Shown in pieces: positions 16,109 to 24,523 of a stretch of 64,000 bases of DNA. The notes beneath the pieces were generated by a model. It ran no database searches, was not told where the DNA came from, and saw only the letters and a program-made list of their open reading frames with translations. The position numbers were made by a program, and so were the translations under genes. Source of the stretch: Marinimicrobium agarilyticum DSM 16975 (GTDB taxonomy: Bacteria > Pseudomonadota > Gammaproteobacteria > Pseudomonadales > Cellvibrionaceae); the NCBI RefSeq assembly GCF_000423345.1, contig NZ_AUHU01000004.1, positions 62,001 through 126,000 of the forward strand, given 5' to 3'. The first letter of the stretch is position 1. Each line of letters opens with the position of its first letter.

Positions 16109-17623
16109 CTAACCTCCTACCGTCGTGTGCCGCAGGACGCTTTGAATGTAATGCTCTGGGTTGAGTAACTGCTCAGCCATGGCGTCGGTGTAAGCAATAA
16201 TGGGCTCTCCCCACAGGGCCAGTGCCGGAGTGGTGGTCAGAAGTCCAATGGCGGCTGCCAAAGGCCAGGCTCGAGCTTTGGCGGTGTGGGCCATGCCCCC
16301 GGAGGTGCGCCAGAAAAAGGTGCTGCCACTGCGACTCAGGGCTGTAATGGCGGCGAGCCCGCTGAGCAGAACCAGGCTCCAGAGCCAGATGGCCTCGTAG
16401 CCGGTCCCTACCGCATTCAGCAGCAGTACCTTGCCGACAAAGCCGCTCAGGGGCGGCATGCCCGCCACGCTCAGGGCGGCCACGAAAAACAGGATGCCCA
16501 GAGTGGTGGCCTGTGGCAGGGCCGGCCCGCTCTTGAGCTCGTCACTGCCGTCCTCACGCTGGCGACGGATCAGGTCCACGATCAGGTACAGTGCGCCACA
16601 CACCCAGGTGGAGTGAGCCAGGTAGTAGAAAGTGGCACTTAGCGAGGCTTCGGTATCAATCGCGAGACCGGCCAGCAGCGTGCCCACGGAAACGATCACC
16701 AGGTAGGACACCTGCATGCGTAACGTTCGACCGGCCAGCACCCCGATAAAGCCCAGAGTCAGGGTGACCAGTGCCAATGGCCAGAGCCAGGGCTGAACCA
16801 GATTGGCCAGGTGCCCGGCCTGATCACCAAAGATCAGCGTATACATGCGGGCGATGGCGTAGACACCGATTTTGGTCATGATCGCGAACATTGCGGCCAC
16901 CGGTGCGCTGGCAGCGCTGTAGGCCCGGGGGAGCCAGAAGTACAGCGGCACCGCCGCCGCTTTGAGGCCGAACACCACCAGGAACAGCAAGGCGGCCGCT
17001 CCGACGATGGGGGCCTCCTCTTCGGACAGCTGGGCTACCTTGACCGCCATGTCCGCCATGTTGAGCGTTCCGGTGATCCCGTACAGGGTTGCCACGGCAA
17101 TCAGGAACAGGCTGGAGCCGGCCAGGTTCAGCACCACGTAGTGCAGGGCGGCCTTGGCGCGGTCGGGCCCGTCTCCCTGAATCAACAGCGCGTATGAGGC
17201 GAGCAGCAGCACCTCGAAGCAGACAAACAGGTTGAACAGGTCGCCGGTCAGAAACGCGCCGTTGATCCCCATCAGCAGCAAGTGCATCAGGCCGTTGAGG
17301 TTGTAAGCGGGGTGGTCCATGGTGCTGGCGGCGTACCAGATGCTGAAGAACGCCAGCACACTGGTGACCAGCACCATAAAGGCGCTCAAGCGATCCAGCA
17401 CCAGCACAATGCCGAACGGCGGCGCCCAGTCCCCCATGGCGTAAACTTGAATGACGCCGCTGCTGGCGGTGTAGAACAGCAGCACGGCCACCAGCACCAA
17501 TAGCCCGGCGCCGATCAGGCTGATGGCGCGGTTAAGGGCGAAGTTTTTCCGGCCGGCCATCAGCAGCAGCAAAAGCCCGGTAATCAGTGGCAGCAATACC
17601 GGTAACGCAATCAGGTGCATCAT
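16109..17623 (-). CDS. mnhD: Mrp-type Na+/H+ antiporter subunit D
   Basis: A 504-residue polytopic protein with about 14 helices, homologous to the proton-channel subunits of complex I (NuoN/NuoM type). Key segments are the LFVCFEVLLLASYALL region with the conserved membrane glutamate, and KAAAVPLYFWLPRAYSAASAPVAAMF with a conserved lysine. It is one of the two putative ion-translocating subunits of the complex. Its ATG overlaps the mnhC stop in an ATGA. Confidence 0.94.
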   Translation of the reverse strand: MMHLIALPVLLPLITGLLLLLMAGRKNFALNRAISLIGAGLLVLVAVLLFYTASSGVIQVYAMGDWAPPFGIVLVLDRLSAFMVLVTSVLAFFSIWYAASTMDHPAYNLNGLMHLLLMGINGAFLTGDLFNLFVCFEVLLLASYALLIQGDGPDRAKAALHYVVLNLAGSSLFLIAVATLYGITGTLNMADMAVKVAQLSEEEAPIVGAAALLFLVVFGLKAAAVPLYFWLPRAYSAASAPVAAMFAIMTKIGVYAIARMYTLIFGDQAGHLANLVQPWLWPLALVTLTLGFIGVLAGRTLRMQVSYLVIVSVGTLLAGLAIDTEASLSATFYYLAHSTWVCGALYLIVDLIRRQREDGSDELKSGPALPQATTLGILFFVAALSVAGMPPLSGFVGKVLLLNAVGTGYEAIWLWSLVLLSGLAAITALSRSGSTFFWRTSGGMAHTAKARAWPLAAAIGLLTTTPALALWGEPIIAYTDAMAEQLLNPEHYIQSVLRHTTVGG

Positions 17624-17967
17624 ATGCGGCTGTCCTCCCGCTCATTCACGGGGGCGCCGTCGACATGGTCGTTCCCCAGTTCCGCCCGGGCACGCAGCGC
17701 CAGTACCAGCACGAAGGCGGTCATGGCGAAACTGATCACGATGGCCGTCAGCACCAGAGCCTGGGGCAGTGGGTCGGTATAGCTCTCGCCGGTGCCGATG
17801 ATCGGCGGCGCGCCTGCCTTGAGCCGTCCCATGACGAAGATGAACAGGTTGACCGCATAGGTAAATAATGTGAGTCCGACAATCACGGGAAAGGTGCGGC
17901 CGCGGAGCATCAGGTAGATCCCGCAGGCGGTCATGACCGCGATCATGATGGAAATTAACAGCTCCAT
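17620..17967 (-). CDS. mnhC: Mrp-type Na+/H+ antiporter subunit C
   Basis: A 115-residue NuoK-like membrane subunit with three helices. It shows GIYLMLRGRTFPVIVGLTLF, a DPLPQALVLTAIVISFA stretch typical of MnhC, and a short hydrophilic tail. It overlaps the end of the mnhA gene by one base and mnhD by 4 bp. Confidence 0.93.
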   Translation of the reverse strand: MELLISIMIAVMTACGIYLMLRGRTFPVIVGLTLFTYAVNLFIFVMGRLKAGAPPIIGTGESYTDPLPQALVLTAIVISFAMTAFVLVLALRARAELGNDHVDGAPVNEREDSRI

Positions 17968-20780
17968 TAAATCTTCTCCCCTTTTTCGTTGGTCGCGGGC
18001 GGCTCGTGGGTGCTCTGGGCCAGACGGCCCAGATGCGCCAGAATCAGCATGGTGGCACCGACCACCGTGACGTACACCCCGACATCAAACGCCATGGCGG
18101 AGGCCAGTTCGAAGTCTCCCACCACGGGCCAGTGCACGTGCGTGAAAGTGGACGTCAGGAAGGGGTAGCCGAACAGCCAGCTGGCCAGCCCGGTGAGGGT
18201 GGCGATCATCACCCCCGAAGCCGCCACTTTGCGGTAGTTCCAGCGCAGGCGCTGCTGCATCCACTCGGTGCCGGTGGAGATGTATTGCAGAATCAATGCC
18301 ACACTGGTGATCAGGCCGGCGATAAAGCCGCCGCCGGGCATATTGTGACCGCGCAGGAATATGTAGAGGGAGACCATAATCGCCAAGGGCAGCAGAATAC
18401 GGGTCATGACCGAAAGGATAGGCGGATGCGGGTCTTGGGCCCAGCGCCGGCCTTCGCCATCGGCGTTAGGCAGAGGCAGTTTCAGACCGTGGAGCATGGC
18501 ATAGATGCCGACCGCGGCCAGCGCCAGGACCGTGATTTCACCCAGGGTATCAAAGCCGCGGAAGTCCACCAGAATCACGTTCACCACGTTGGAGCCACCG
18601 CCTCCGCTGACGCTATTCTCCAGGAAGTAGTCGGAGATGGACGTAAACGGGCGGGTCAACACCGTCCAGCAAAGCAGGCCCACCCCGGCGCCGGCTGCAC
18701 CCGACAGGGCCACATCCCGAACCACCCGCTTGGGGCCCGACTCGTTGGGTGTGAGCTGGGGCAGGAAGTAGAGCGCCAGCATCAGCAGCACAATGGTCAC
18801 TGCCTCCACGGAGATCTGGGTCAGTGCCAGATCGGGGGCCGAGAACCGGATAAAGGTGAGCGAGACCACCAGCCCCACCACACTCAGCAGCAATAGTGCC
18901 GCGAACCGGTTGTGGTGAATCAGCACCGTGCCGAAGGAGCCGACAATCAGCAGCCCGGCGGCGATCAGACTGACCGGGTCCACGGGAGTCAGTGCCCGGG
19001 AGCCGGTCCACTCGGCCAAAGGCCACATACCGACGGTGCCGACCACCAGCGCCGACCCCACGAACAGGGCCATGTAGCGTTGCAGGGAGCCGTTCTCCAG
19101 CCGGTCGGTGACCCACTGGGCGAGGCGTACGCTGCGCTGAACCCGCGCTTCGAACACCAACTTCTCGTCGCTGCGAAACTTCCTCTCGTAAAAAGCGAAC
19201 AGCCCCTTGCGCTGGCTGTACAGCAGCAGGCCGCCCGCCAGGGCGATGCCGCTCATCAACAGCGGCAGGTTGAACCCGTGCCAGAGCGCCAGATGGTATT
19301 CCGGCATTTCGTGGCCCAGCACGGCGCTCGCCGCCGCGTGCATAAACGGTTCCACGGTAAAGTGCGGGAAAATGCCCACCAGCAGGCACAGCACCACCAG
19401 CATTTCCACCGGCACTTTCATAAAGCGCGGCGGTTCGTGGGGTGGGTACTTGGGCAGGTCCACCGGTTCGCCATTAAAGAACACGTCGTGAATAAAACGC
19501 CAGGAGTAGGCGACGGAGAACAGCGCCCCGAGGGTGGCCAGCACCGGCATAACCCAGCCCCAAGCGCCCATGTATTCCAGATGCAGGCTTTCGGCGAAGA
19601 ACATCTCTTTGCTGAGGAAGCCATTCAGCAGTGGTACCCCCGCCATGGCCGCCGATGCCACCATGGCCAATAACGCCGTATAGGGCATGTACTTCCAGAG
19701 GCCGTTGAGCTTGCGCATGTCCCGGGTGCCGGTCTCGTGGTCGATAATCCCGGCCGCCATGAACAGCGAGGCCTTGAAAGTGGCGTGGTTGATGATATGG
19801 AACACCGCCGCCGCCGCGGCCAGCTCGGTGCTGAAGCCGAACAGCAGCGTGATCAGCCCCAGGTGACTGATGGTGGAATAGGCCAGCAGCCCCTTGAGGT
19901 CGTGTTTGAACAGCGCGGTGTAGGCGGCATAGACCATGGTCGCCAGCCCGGTAAAGCTGACCAGGAAGAACCACATCTCGGTGCCCGCCAGCGCCGGGTA
20001 CAGCCGCGCGAGTAGGAAAACCCCGGCCTTCACCATGGTGGCCGAGTGCAGGTAAGCGGAGACCGGCGTGGGCGCGGACATGGCGTGGGGCAGCCAGAAA
20101 TGGAACGGGAACTGGGCGGACTTGGTAAACGCCCCCAGCAACACCAGAATCAGGGTGATCGGGTAGAGGCTGTGGGCACGGATCTGATCACCGGCGGCGA
20201 GAATATCGCCCAGGTTGAAGCTGCCCACGATATGGCCCAGCAGCAGGGCGCCCGCGAGCAGACAGAGACCGCCGGCGCCGGTAATGGCCAACGCCATTCG
20301 GGCGCCCTTGCGCGCCGCGCTCTGGTGAGACCAGTAGCCGATCAGCAGGAACGAGCTCAGGCTGGTCAACTCCCAGAACACCAACATCAGCAGGATATTG
20401 TCGGACAGAACAATGCCGAGCATCGCCAGCATAAAGATCTGAAGCAGCGCGTAGAGCTTGCCCAGGGAATCCTTACTGGAGAGGTAATAGCGGGCGTACA
20501 GCAACACCAGCAGGCCGATGCCGGTAATCAGCAGGGCAAACATCAACCCGAGCCCGTCCAGGCGAAGGCTCAGGTCCAGCCCCAGGCTCGGCAGCCATTC
20601 CCGGTGGTAACGCAGCGTTTCCCCCGCCAGCACCCGCGGCAGGTGGCTGATCAGCAACCCCAATGAAATGAGGGGCGCAATGCAGGCGGACCAGGCGCAG
20701 ATGTTGCGGCCGTAGCGCTCTGTAGCCAGCGGCACCAGCGCCCCGAACAGGGGCAGTAAAACAATCAGTAACAAAGTCAT
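17967..20780 (-). CDS. mnhA: Mrp-type Na+/H+ antiporter, fused subunits A and B
   Basis: A 937-residue polytopic protein, first gene of the Mrp operon. Residues ~1-500 resemble complex I NuoL: MLVFWELTSLSSFLLIGYW, KSAQFPFHFWLPHAMSAPTPVSAYLHSATMV and HIINHATFKASLFM are visible. The C-terminal ~300 residues contain a MnhB-like domain with FLRGHNMPGGGFIAGL, so A and B are one polypeptide, as in PhaA' of rhizobia and group-2 Mrp operons. No separate mnhB gene is present. The ATG at 20780 is preferred; an in-frame GTG at 20792 lies too close to its AAGG site. Confidence 0.93.
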   Translation of the reverse strand: MTLLLIVLLPLFGALVPLATERYGRNICAWSACIAPLISLGLLISHLPRVLAGETLRYHREWLPSLGLDLSLRLDGLGLMFALLITGIGLLVLLYARYYLSSKDSLGKLYALLQIFMLAMLGIVLSDNILLMLVFWELTSLSSFLLIGYWSHQSAARKGARMALAITGAGGLCLLAGALLLGHIVGSFNLGDILAAGDQIRAHSLYPITLILVLLGAFTKSAQFPFHFWLPHAMSAPTPVSAYLHSATMVKAGVFLLARLYPALAGTEMWFFLVSFTGLATMVYAAYTALFKHDLKGLLAYSTISHLGLITLLFGFSTELAAAAAVFHIINHATFKASLFMAAGIIDHETGTRDMRKLNGLWKYMPYTALLAMVASAAMAGVPLLNGFLSKEMFFAESLHLEYMGAWGWVMPVLATLGALFSVAYSWRFIHDVFFNGEPVDLPKYPPHEPPRFMKVPVEMLVVLCLLVGIFPHFTVEPFMHAAASAVLGHEMPEYHLALWHGFNLPLLMSGIALAGGLLLYSQRKGLFAFYERKFRSDEKLVFEARVQRSVRLAQWVTDRLENGSLQRYMALFVGSALVVGTVGMWPLAEWTGSRALTPVDPVSLIAAGLLIVGSFGTVLIHHNRFAALLLLSVVGLVVSLTFIRFSAPDLALTQISVEAVTIVLLMLALYFLPQLTPNESGPKRVVRDVALSGAAGAGVGLLCWTVLTRPFTSISDYFLENSVSGGGGSNVVNVILVDFRGFDTLGEITVLALAAVGIYAMLHGLKLPLPNADGEGRRWAQDPHPPILSVMTRILLPLAIMVSLYIFLRGHNMPGGGFIAGLITSVALILQYISTGTEWMQQRLRWNYRKVAASGVMIATLTGLASWLFGYPFLTSTFTHVHWPVVGDFELASAMAFDVGVYVTVVGATMLILAHLGRLAQSTHEPPATNEKGEKI

Positions 20781-20792
20781 AAGGTCTCTCAC

Positions 20793-21385
20793 ACCTTAGG
20801 GGAGTCGTCCATCTCACCCGGCTCGACGACAGGCCGGGGGTGAGGTCATTTTTTGAACAGTGTAGACGGTTATTGGAGAGGCGCGGGAGGATCGGTAAAG
20901 AAGGGACGACGTTTGACGTTTATGGGGTGGGTCGGCCGTCCAACGAGGTCGCGTCCCGCCATCGACGACAGCTGACGCACGCGCATCAGGCTCGCGCTAC
21001 CCGGGTTCGCTGTCTGTGGTTGATCATGGTGCGGCATCACGGCTATCCCGTATCCAGGTCATTATCGACGTCGTACCGAAGGCCAGCCAAAGACCGGCAA
21101 ACGCAGTTATACACTGAATCCGGCCCCCTGTGCCAGTATTGCGGGCATTCCTTAACCTATGTTAACTGTCTTTACAGGCAGGTGCTCTGCGGCCGAGGTA
21201 AAAGGCTATTGGCGTAGGGCAGGTAAGCGCGAAGCGCGCCACCTGCCATCATGATTAAATCGAGGGGGCAGCGTTCGGCCGCATTTGAAAGGATGGATGC
21301 CGTCATCCACCCAAAGGGAAATGTCTGCGAGAATAACAATAACCCATTGAATTTACTGGATTTTTTACTTTGATGACTGCAGTTC
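20793..21385. other. Gene-free stretch upstream of the Mrp operon
   Basis: No convincing coding region on either strand. The short open frames have no ribosome sites or recognisable motifs. It contains one hairpin repeat (21212-21247). The mnhA promoter presumably lies near 20800-20900 but no clear -35/-10 pair was found. Confidence 0.6.
21212..21247. repeat. REP-like hairpin related to the 8.7-kb repeat
   Basis: GCGTAGGGCAGGTAAGCGCG...GCGCCACCTGCC forms a hairpin with GGCAGGT/ACCTGCC outer arms and an inner CGCG/CGCG dyad. It shares the pattern GTAGG(T/G)C.GGTAAGCG.GAAGCGC..CCACC with the arms at 8673-8773. Confidence 0.65.
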
Positions 21386-21386
21386 A

Positions 21387-21506
21387 CTAAAAAATGCTTT
21401 CATCGCTAATTTTACAAAGGCCATCAAATTGGCTGGTGGGCTCTGATGAGGTGCAAGCCGAGGAGAACAAAACGGTCAAAGCAACGAGCAGGTAGCGACA
21501 ATACAT
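21387..21506 (-). CDS. Small putative lipoprotein, possibly truncated
   Basis: A 39-residue ORF with a convincing lipoprotein signal: MYCRYLLVALTVLFSSACTSS, with lipobox SSAC and a predicted acylated Cys at residue 19. An AAGGA ribosome site nine bases upstream supports the start. After the lipobox only FDGLCKISDESIF remains before a stop lying directly after a run of six T. Removing one T would extend the frame by seven residues (SELQSSK) to the next stop. No family is recognised. It stands alone in an accessory region. Confidence 0.45.
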   Translation of the reverse strand: MYCRYLLVALTVLFSSACTSSEPTSQFDGLCKISDESIF

Positions 21507-21823
21507 AAGCGGTATTCCTTGAAGCAAAAAGGATTCCTCCCATCGGTTCAGTAGGCTGCAAAACGAGAATACTGTTTCAGCGGTCTGCCTGCGAATAGTC
21601 AATCAGTTGCGAGTTCCATTCGCTCCTCATGGATCAGCCACCCCTTACCGTGCGCCTGCTCTCTGTAGGGGTCAACTATGAAGAAAGAGAGTCCTCTCCA
21701 ACCTGCGGGAACACATGAGATCTTCTGACGGACTGCCGACCTGAGGGGTGGGAAATATCGTTTTTTGGAAGAAGACTAAACTGGCCGTTCGCCTTGAGAT
21801 TCATTTCACGTTCTGGTGATGAG

Positions 21824-21875
21824 GCGTGTAGGGCAACGTCGGTCCGATGTGTCGGAGCGCGAAGCGCGCCACCGC
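21824..21875. repeat. Degenerate copy of the REP-like hairpin
   Basis: Contains GTAGGGCA and AGCGCGAAGCGCGCCACC, the same half-sites as the hairpin at 21212-21247, with about 20 unrelated bases between them. The outer arms no longer pair fully. Confidence 0.5.
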
Positions 21876-21912
21876 AAATACCAATAAGGTCTCAGTTTGA
21901 GGAGAGCTTGCG

Positions 21913-21921
21913 TGGTATAAT
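21913..21921 (+). promoter_or_regulatory. Extended -10 promoter of the AHH toxin gene
   Basis: TGGTATAAT gives a perfect -10 (21916-21921) with the TG extension. No good -35 lies 16-18 bp upstream. A strong GAAGGAGGAAGG ribosome site follows just before the ATG at 21958. Confidence 0.6.
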
Positions 21922-21957
21922 TTCACTCTTATTTTCCAGAAGGAGGAAGGACGCACA

Positions 21958-22695
21958 ATGGAAACTGATCGTATATTGAGTATGGAGTACCGGGAGGGCT
22001 ACCGCATTACGCCGCTGCGCCATGAGATGTCACCTCTGGAAGCAGCCATAGCCCAATTTGAGGTAGAAGCCAAGGCTTACCATGCGAAAGTTGCCGGGCC
22101 GGTTCCGGAGAGCCCCAAGGCTCGCCAAAAACGGGAAAGCGAGCTCAACTCTGCACTGAAACACCTGAAGAATGAGCGGCTGAAAGTGGCTTGTCTCGCC
22201 CAGATTCAGGCGCGCCTTGCAGAATATCAGGGCTGGGGCCGCCAGCAGGCCGAGAAAGACCCTGTGGCGTTGATGGACGAGCCCCATCACCCTACGACAG
22301 TGCTGGCGCGTAATATGCGCGCCGATGGGCGCCCGCAACCCTCCAGACGCCACTCTCCGCACCACATTGTCGCTGGCAAGGGCCGGCACCCCAATACGGT
22401 GCGCGCGAGACTGAATATCCACCTGGCCGGCGTCCGAATCAACGATCCGGGCAACGGAACCTGGATGCCCCGGACCAAGGCTGATCGTGGGCATTGGTCG
22501 ATGCCTAACGCACCTGCCCATTCAGAAATACACACGTACAACTATGAAACCTGGGTCAACACCTTAGTTGATCCCCAAATCGACGAGCACGCCGTTCGCG
22601 CCGTGCTGACCAGACTTCGGGTCCTGCTGCGAGATGGTCAGCAGCCCAGACAGGTAACGGCACCCAAGGATGTGCACTGGAGGCCCACACTGTGA
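21958..22695 (+). CDS. AHH/HNH-superfamily nuclease, putative polymorphic-toxin effector
   Basis: A 245-residue protein whose C-terminal half fits the AHH branch of the HNH/endonuclease VII fold. SPHHIVAGKGRHPNTVRARL (residues ~133-152) carries the His pair, followed by GVRINDPGNGTWMPR and AHSEIHTYNYETWV (~187-200) with the later conserved histidines. The N-terminal ~110 residues are helical and charged (EAAIAQFEVEAKAYHAK), with no signal peptide, PAAR, RHS or other recognised delivery domain. Its stop overlaps the next gene's GTG by 4 bp, the usual coupling of toxin and immunity genes. Nuclease activity and toxicity are inferred from the family. It could be a cargo-type secreted effector or a stand-alone cassette. 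Confidence 0.72.
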   Translation: METDRILSMEYREGYRITPLRHEMSPLEAAIAQFEVEAKAYHAKVAGPVPESPKARQKRESELNSALKHLKNERLKVACLAQIQARLAEYQGWGRQQAEKDPVALMDEPHHPTTVLARNMRADGRPQPSRRHSPHHIVAGKGRHPNTVRARLNIHLAGVRINDPGNGTWMPRTKADRGHWSMPNAPAHSEIHTYNYETWVNTLVDPQIDEHAVRAVLTRLRVLLRDGQQPRQVTAPKDVHWRPTL

Positions 22696-23270
22696 CTGTT
22701 TATCAAATCAAGCCAGATTACCGTCACTACCAGGCCTTTATGCTGCCCACGACCGATCTGATCATGCGGTTCCGTCGGCATTTGAGCCCCAAGGAAATCA
22801 TGCATTTTAACGCCTACAACCTGTCTGTGAGGGAGGTGTGGAGCGGTGTCACGGCCAAATTTGAGCCTGTGAAAGGCGTTACCGAGTCCGACGTCACCCC
22901 TGACATCACCATCTGGATTCCGGGCGTGCTGGTCCTGTCGCAGCGGGCAAAGAATGCGCTGGAGGCGTACCTACAGGATAAAGGGGAGTTGTTGTCTCTG
23001 GAGACGCCGGCAGGCACCTATTGGGCTTTCAATTGCCGGTCCGTGGTGGCCCCGAACCAGGAGCAAAGCGACCGGCTGGTGGAGAATGGGGCCGTTATTG
23101 ATGTCCTCTCGGTCTCCTTTGATGAGGCCGCGATCAGAGGCGAGCAGGTCTTCAAAACAGACTTTGACGGCTGCCGGGCGACCTATTGCACAGCGTCATT
23201 TCGCCAGCACGTCGAGTCAGCCGGCCTGGAGGGCCTGGTGTTTTCCTCCGACCTGGTGAGCCCTTTCTAA
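22692..23270 (+). CDS. Putative immunity protein (Imm11/DUF1629-like)
   Basis: A 192-residue soluble protein starting at a GTG inside the toxin stop codon. It begins YQIKPDYRHYQAF and has a central DVTPDITIWIPGVLVLSQRAKNALEAYL stretch followed by GTYWAFNCRSVVAP, resembling the Imm11 (DUF1629) group of immunity proteins. Such proteins bind and inactivate a cognate nuclease toxin in the producer. Position and coupling make immunity the best reading; the family match is from memory of the pattern and not a search. Confidence 0.6.
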   Translation: MTVYQIKPDYRHYQAFMLPTTDLIMRFRRHLSPKEIMHFNAYNLSVREVWSGVTAKFEPVKGVTESDVTPDITIWIPGVLVLSQRAKNALEAYLQDKGELLSLETPAGTYWAFNCRSVVAPNQEQSDRLVENGAVIDVLSVSFDEAAIRGEQVFKTDFDGCRATYCTASFRQHVESAGLEGLVFSSDLVSPF

Positions 23271-23354
23271 AGACCACAATGCAAATCTGATGAATGATCA
23301 TTTGGTTGATTTTTCACGTCCTTCATTTCAAAAATTTACCTCTTTGGGTTTTCT

Positions 23355-23816
23355 ATGAAGCAAGAACCCCAAGGGTCAGTGGTCGCCCAGATTTTCTGCC
23401 TCGCGCTGTTTGGCGGCTCAGCGATTGCTGCTTTAATAGTGTTCATTGCTGAAGTGGTTGCCATTGTTCGGGGGGTGACGGACTTGGGCAGCACAGTCAG
23501 TATTAACAAAGGCTTTTTGTATTTATTTGGCCTCGGCATTTTGTCGGCAATGATGACTTACGCTCTGGTGTTTTTTGCTATGCTGAAAAGGCCGGTAACG
23601 GGTAAACTGAAAACAGTGACAAATATTGGTTTTACTGTAGGGTTTGCAAGTCTTATAGTGTTGCCTCAAGCGATTCATTTTCCCGCGAACCATTTTCTTT
23701 TAGAAAAGGGTTATGAGATTTGCCAACCACGTTCGTACACTTGGTTTTTCTACAAGCGTTTGGTTTACGTAGATAGTGAGGCGGAATGTCTCTCTGTTAG
23801 ATACAATGGAAAGTAA
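23355..23816 (+). CDS. Small membrane protein of unknown function (DUF1240-like)
   Basis: A 153-residue protein with three to four hydrophobic helices in its first ~115 residues, then a hydrophilic tail with the spaced cysteines of ICQPRSYTWFFYKRLVYVDSEAEC. The arrangement resembles DUF1240 proteins, but this is tentative. It follows the immunity-like gene by 84 bp on the same strand. AT content is higher than in the neighbouring housekeeping genes, which fits an accessory cargo gene. No function is assigned. Confidence 0.55.
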   Translation: MKQEPQGSVVAQIFCLALFGGSAIAALIVFIAEVVAIVRGVTDLGSTVSINKGFLYLFGLGILSAMMTYALVFFAMLKRPVTGKLKTVTNIGFTVGFASLIVLPQAIHFPANHFLLEKGYEICQPRSYTWFFYKRLVYVDSEAECLSVRYNGK

Positions 23817-23909
23817 ATCTTTCCTCGCATAGCCCTCCCGGGTAAGCGGTTCCGCCATAAATTCGCGACCTTTCGTATAATCAGCCGCCAAACCCTGCGC
23901 GTCCGCTCC

Positions 23910-24518
23910 CTACCTGGCCGCGCTGCTCATGCTCAAATACTCCCGATGCAACCGCTCCACCTGCTGTTGCATTGACGCCAAATCTCCGCTGTTATCCAGC
24001 ACCTCGTTCGCCCGGGCGAGCCGTTCCTGGCGGTCCATCTGGCTGGCCATAATTCGCTGAATCTGCCCTACGTCCACGCCATCTCTTTTACTGGCGCGCT
24101 CCAGTTGAAGGGCTTCCGGCACATCCACCACCAATACCCGGTCCACCAGACGGTTCTGGCCGGTTTCAAACAATAACGGGGATACGAGCAGAGCGTAGGG
24201 ACTCTGCGCTGCCGCGAGTCGCTTTTCCAACTCCTGATTGATCAACGGGTGGAGCAGATTCTCCAACCATAGCTTGGCGTTGGCATCGGAAAAAATAACC
24301 TGACGAAGGGCGGGGCGGTTGAGAGAACCGTCGGGAGCGAGCACGTCGGGGCCGAAATGCTCCACAATCGCTTTCAGGGCGGGTTTGCCTGGCTCAACCA
24401 CTACCCGGGCCATGACATCGGCATCCTCCGCGACGATGCCGAGCCACTCAAAAGCCTGCATCACCGCGGACTTGCCACTGCCAATGCCGCCTGTGACACC
24501 AACAATCAGATTTGCCAT
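23910..24518 (-). CDS. coaE: Dephospho-CoA kinase
   Basis: A 202-residue kinase catalysing the last step of coenzyme A synthesis. It shows the P-loop GVTGGIGSGKS at residues ~7-17, DADVMARVVVEPG, LLHPLI and a central SPLLFETG motif, all CoaE signatures. Length matches the family (~200). It follows pilD by 5 bp in the conserved pilB-pilC-pilD-coaE order of Pseudomonas-type gammaproteobacteria. Confidence 0.95.
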   Translation of the reverse strand: MANLIVGVTGGIGSGKSAVMQAFEWLGIVAEDADVMARVVVEPGKPALKAIVEHFGPDVLAPDGSLNRPALRQVIFSDANAKLWLENLLHPLINQELEKRLAAAQSPYALLVSPLLFETGQNRLVDRVLVVDVPEALQLERASKRDGVDVGQIQRIMASQMDRQERLARANEVLDNSGDLASMQQQVERLHREYLSMSSAAR

Positions 24519-24523
24519 AACAA

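Larger units (their letters stand above)
21507..21957. other. Gene-free stretch before the toxin gene
   Basis: No supported gene. It holds a degenerate hairpin repeat (21824-21875) and an extended -10 promoter (21913-21921) for the downstream toxin/immunity pair. Confidence 0.55.

Noticed and set aside
18006-18896. Plus-strand frame of 296 codons opposite the Mrp A/B gene
   Set aside because: His/Gln/Arg-rich shadow with no motifs; the antisense gene is certain.
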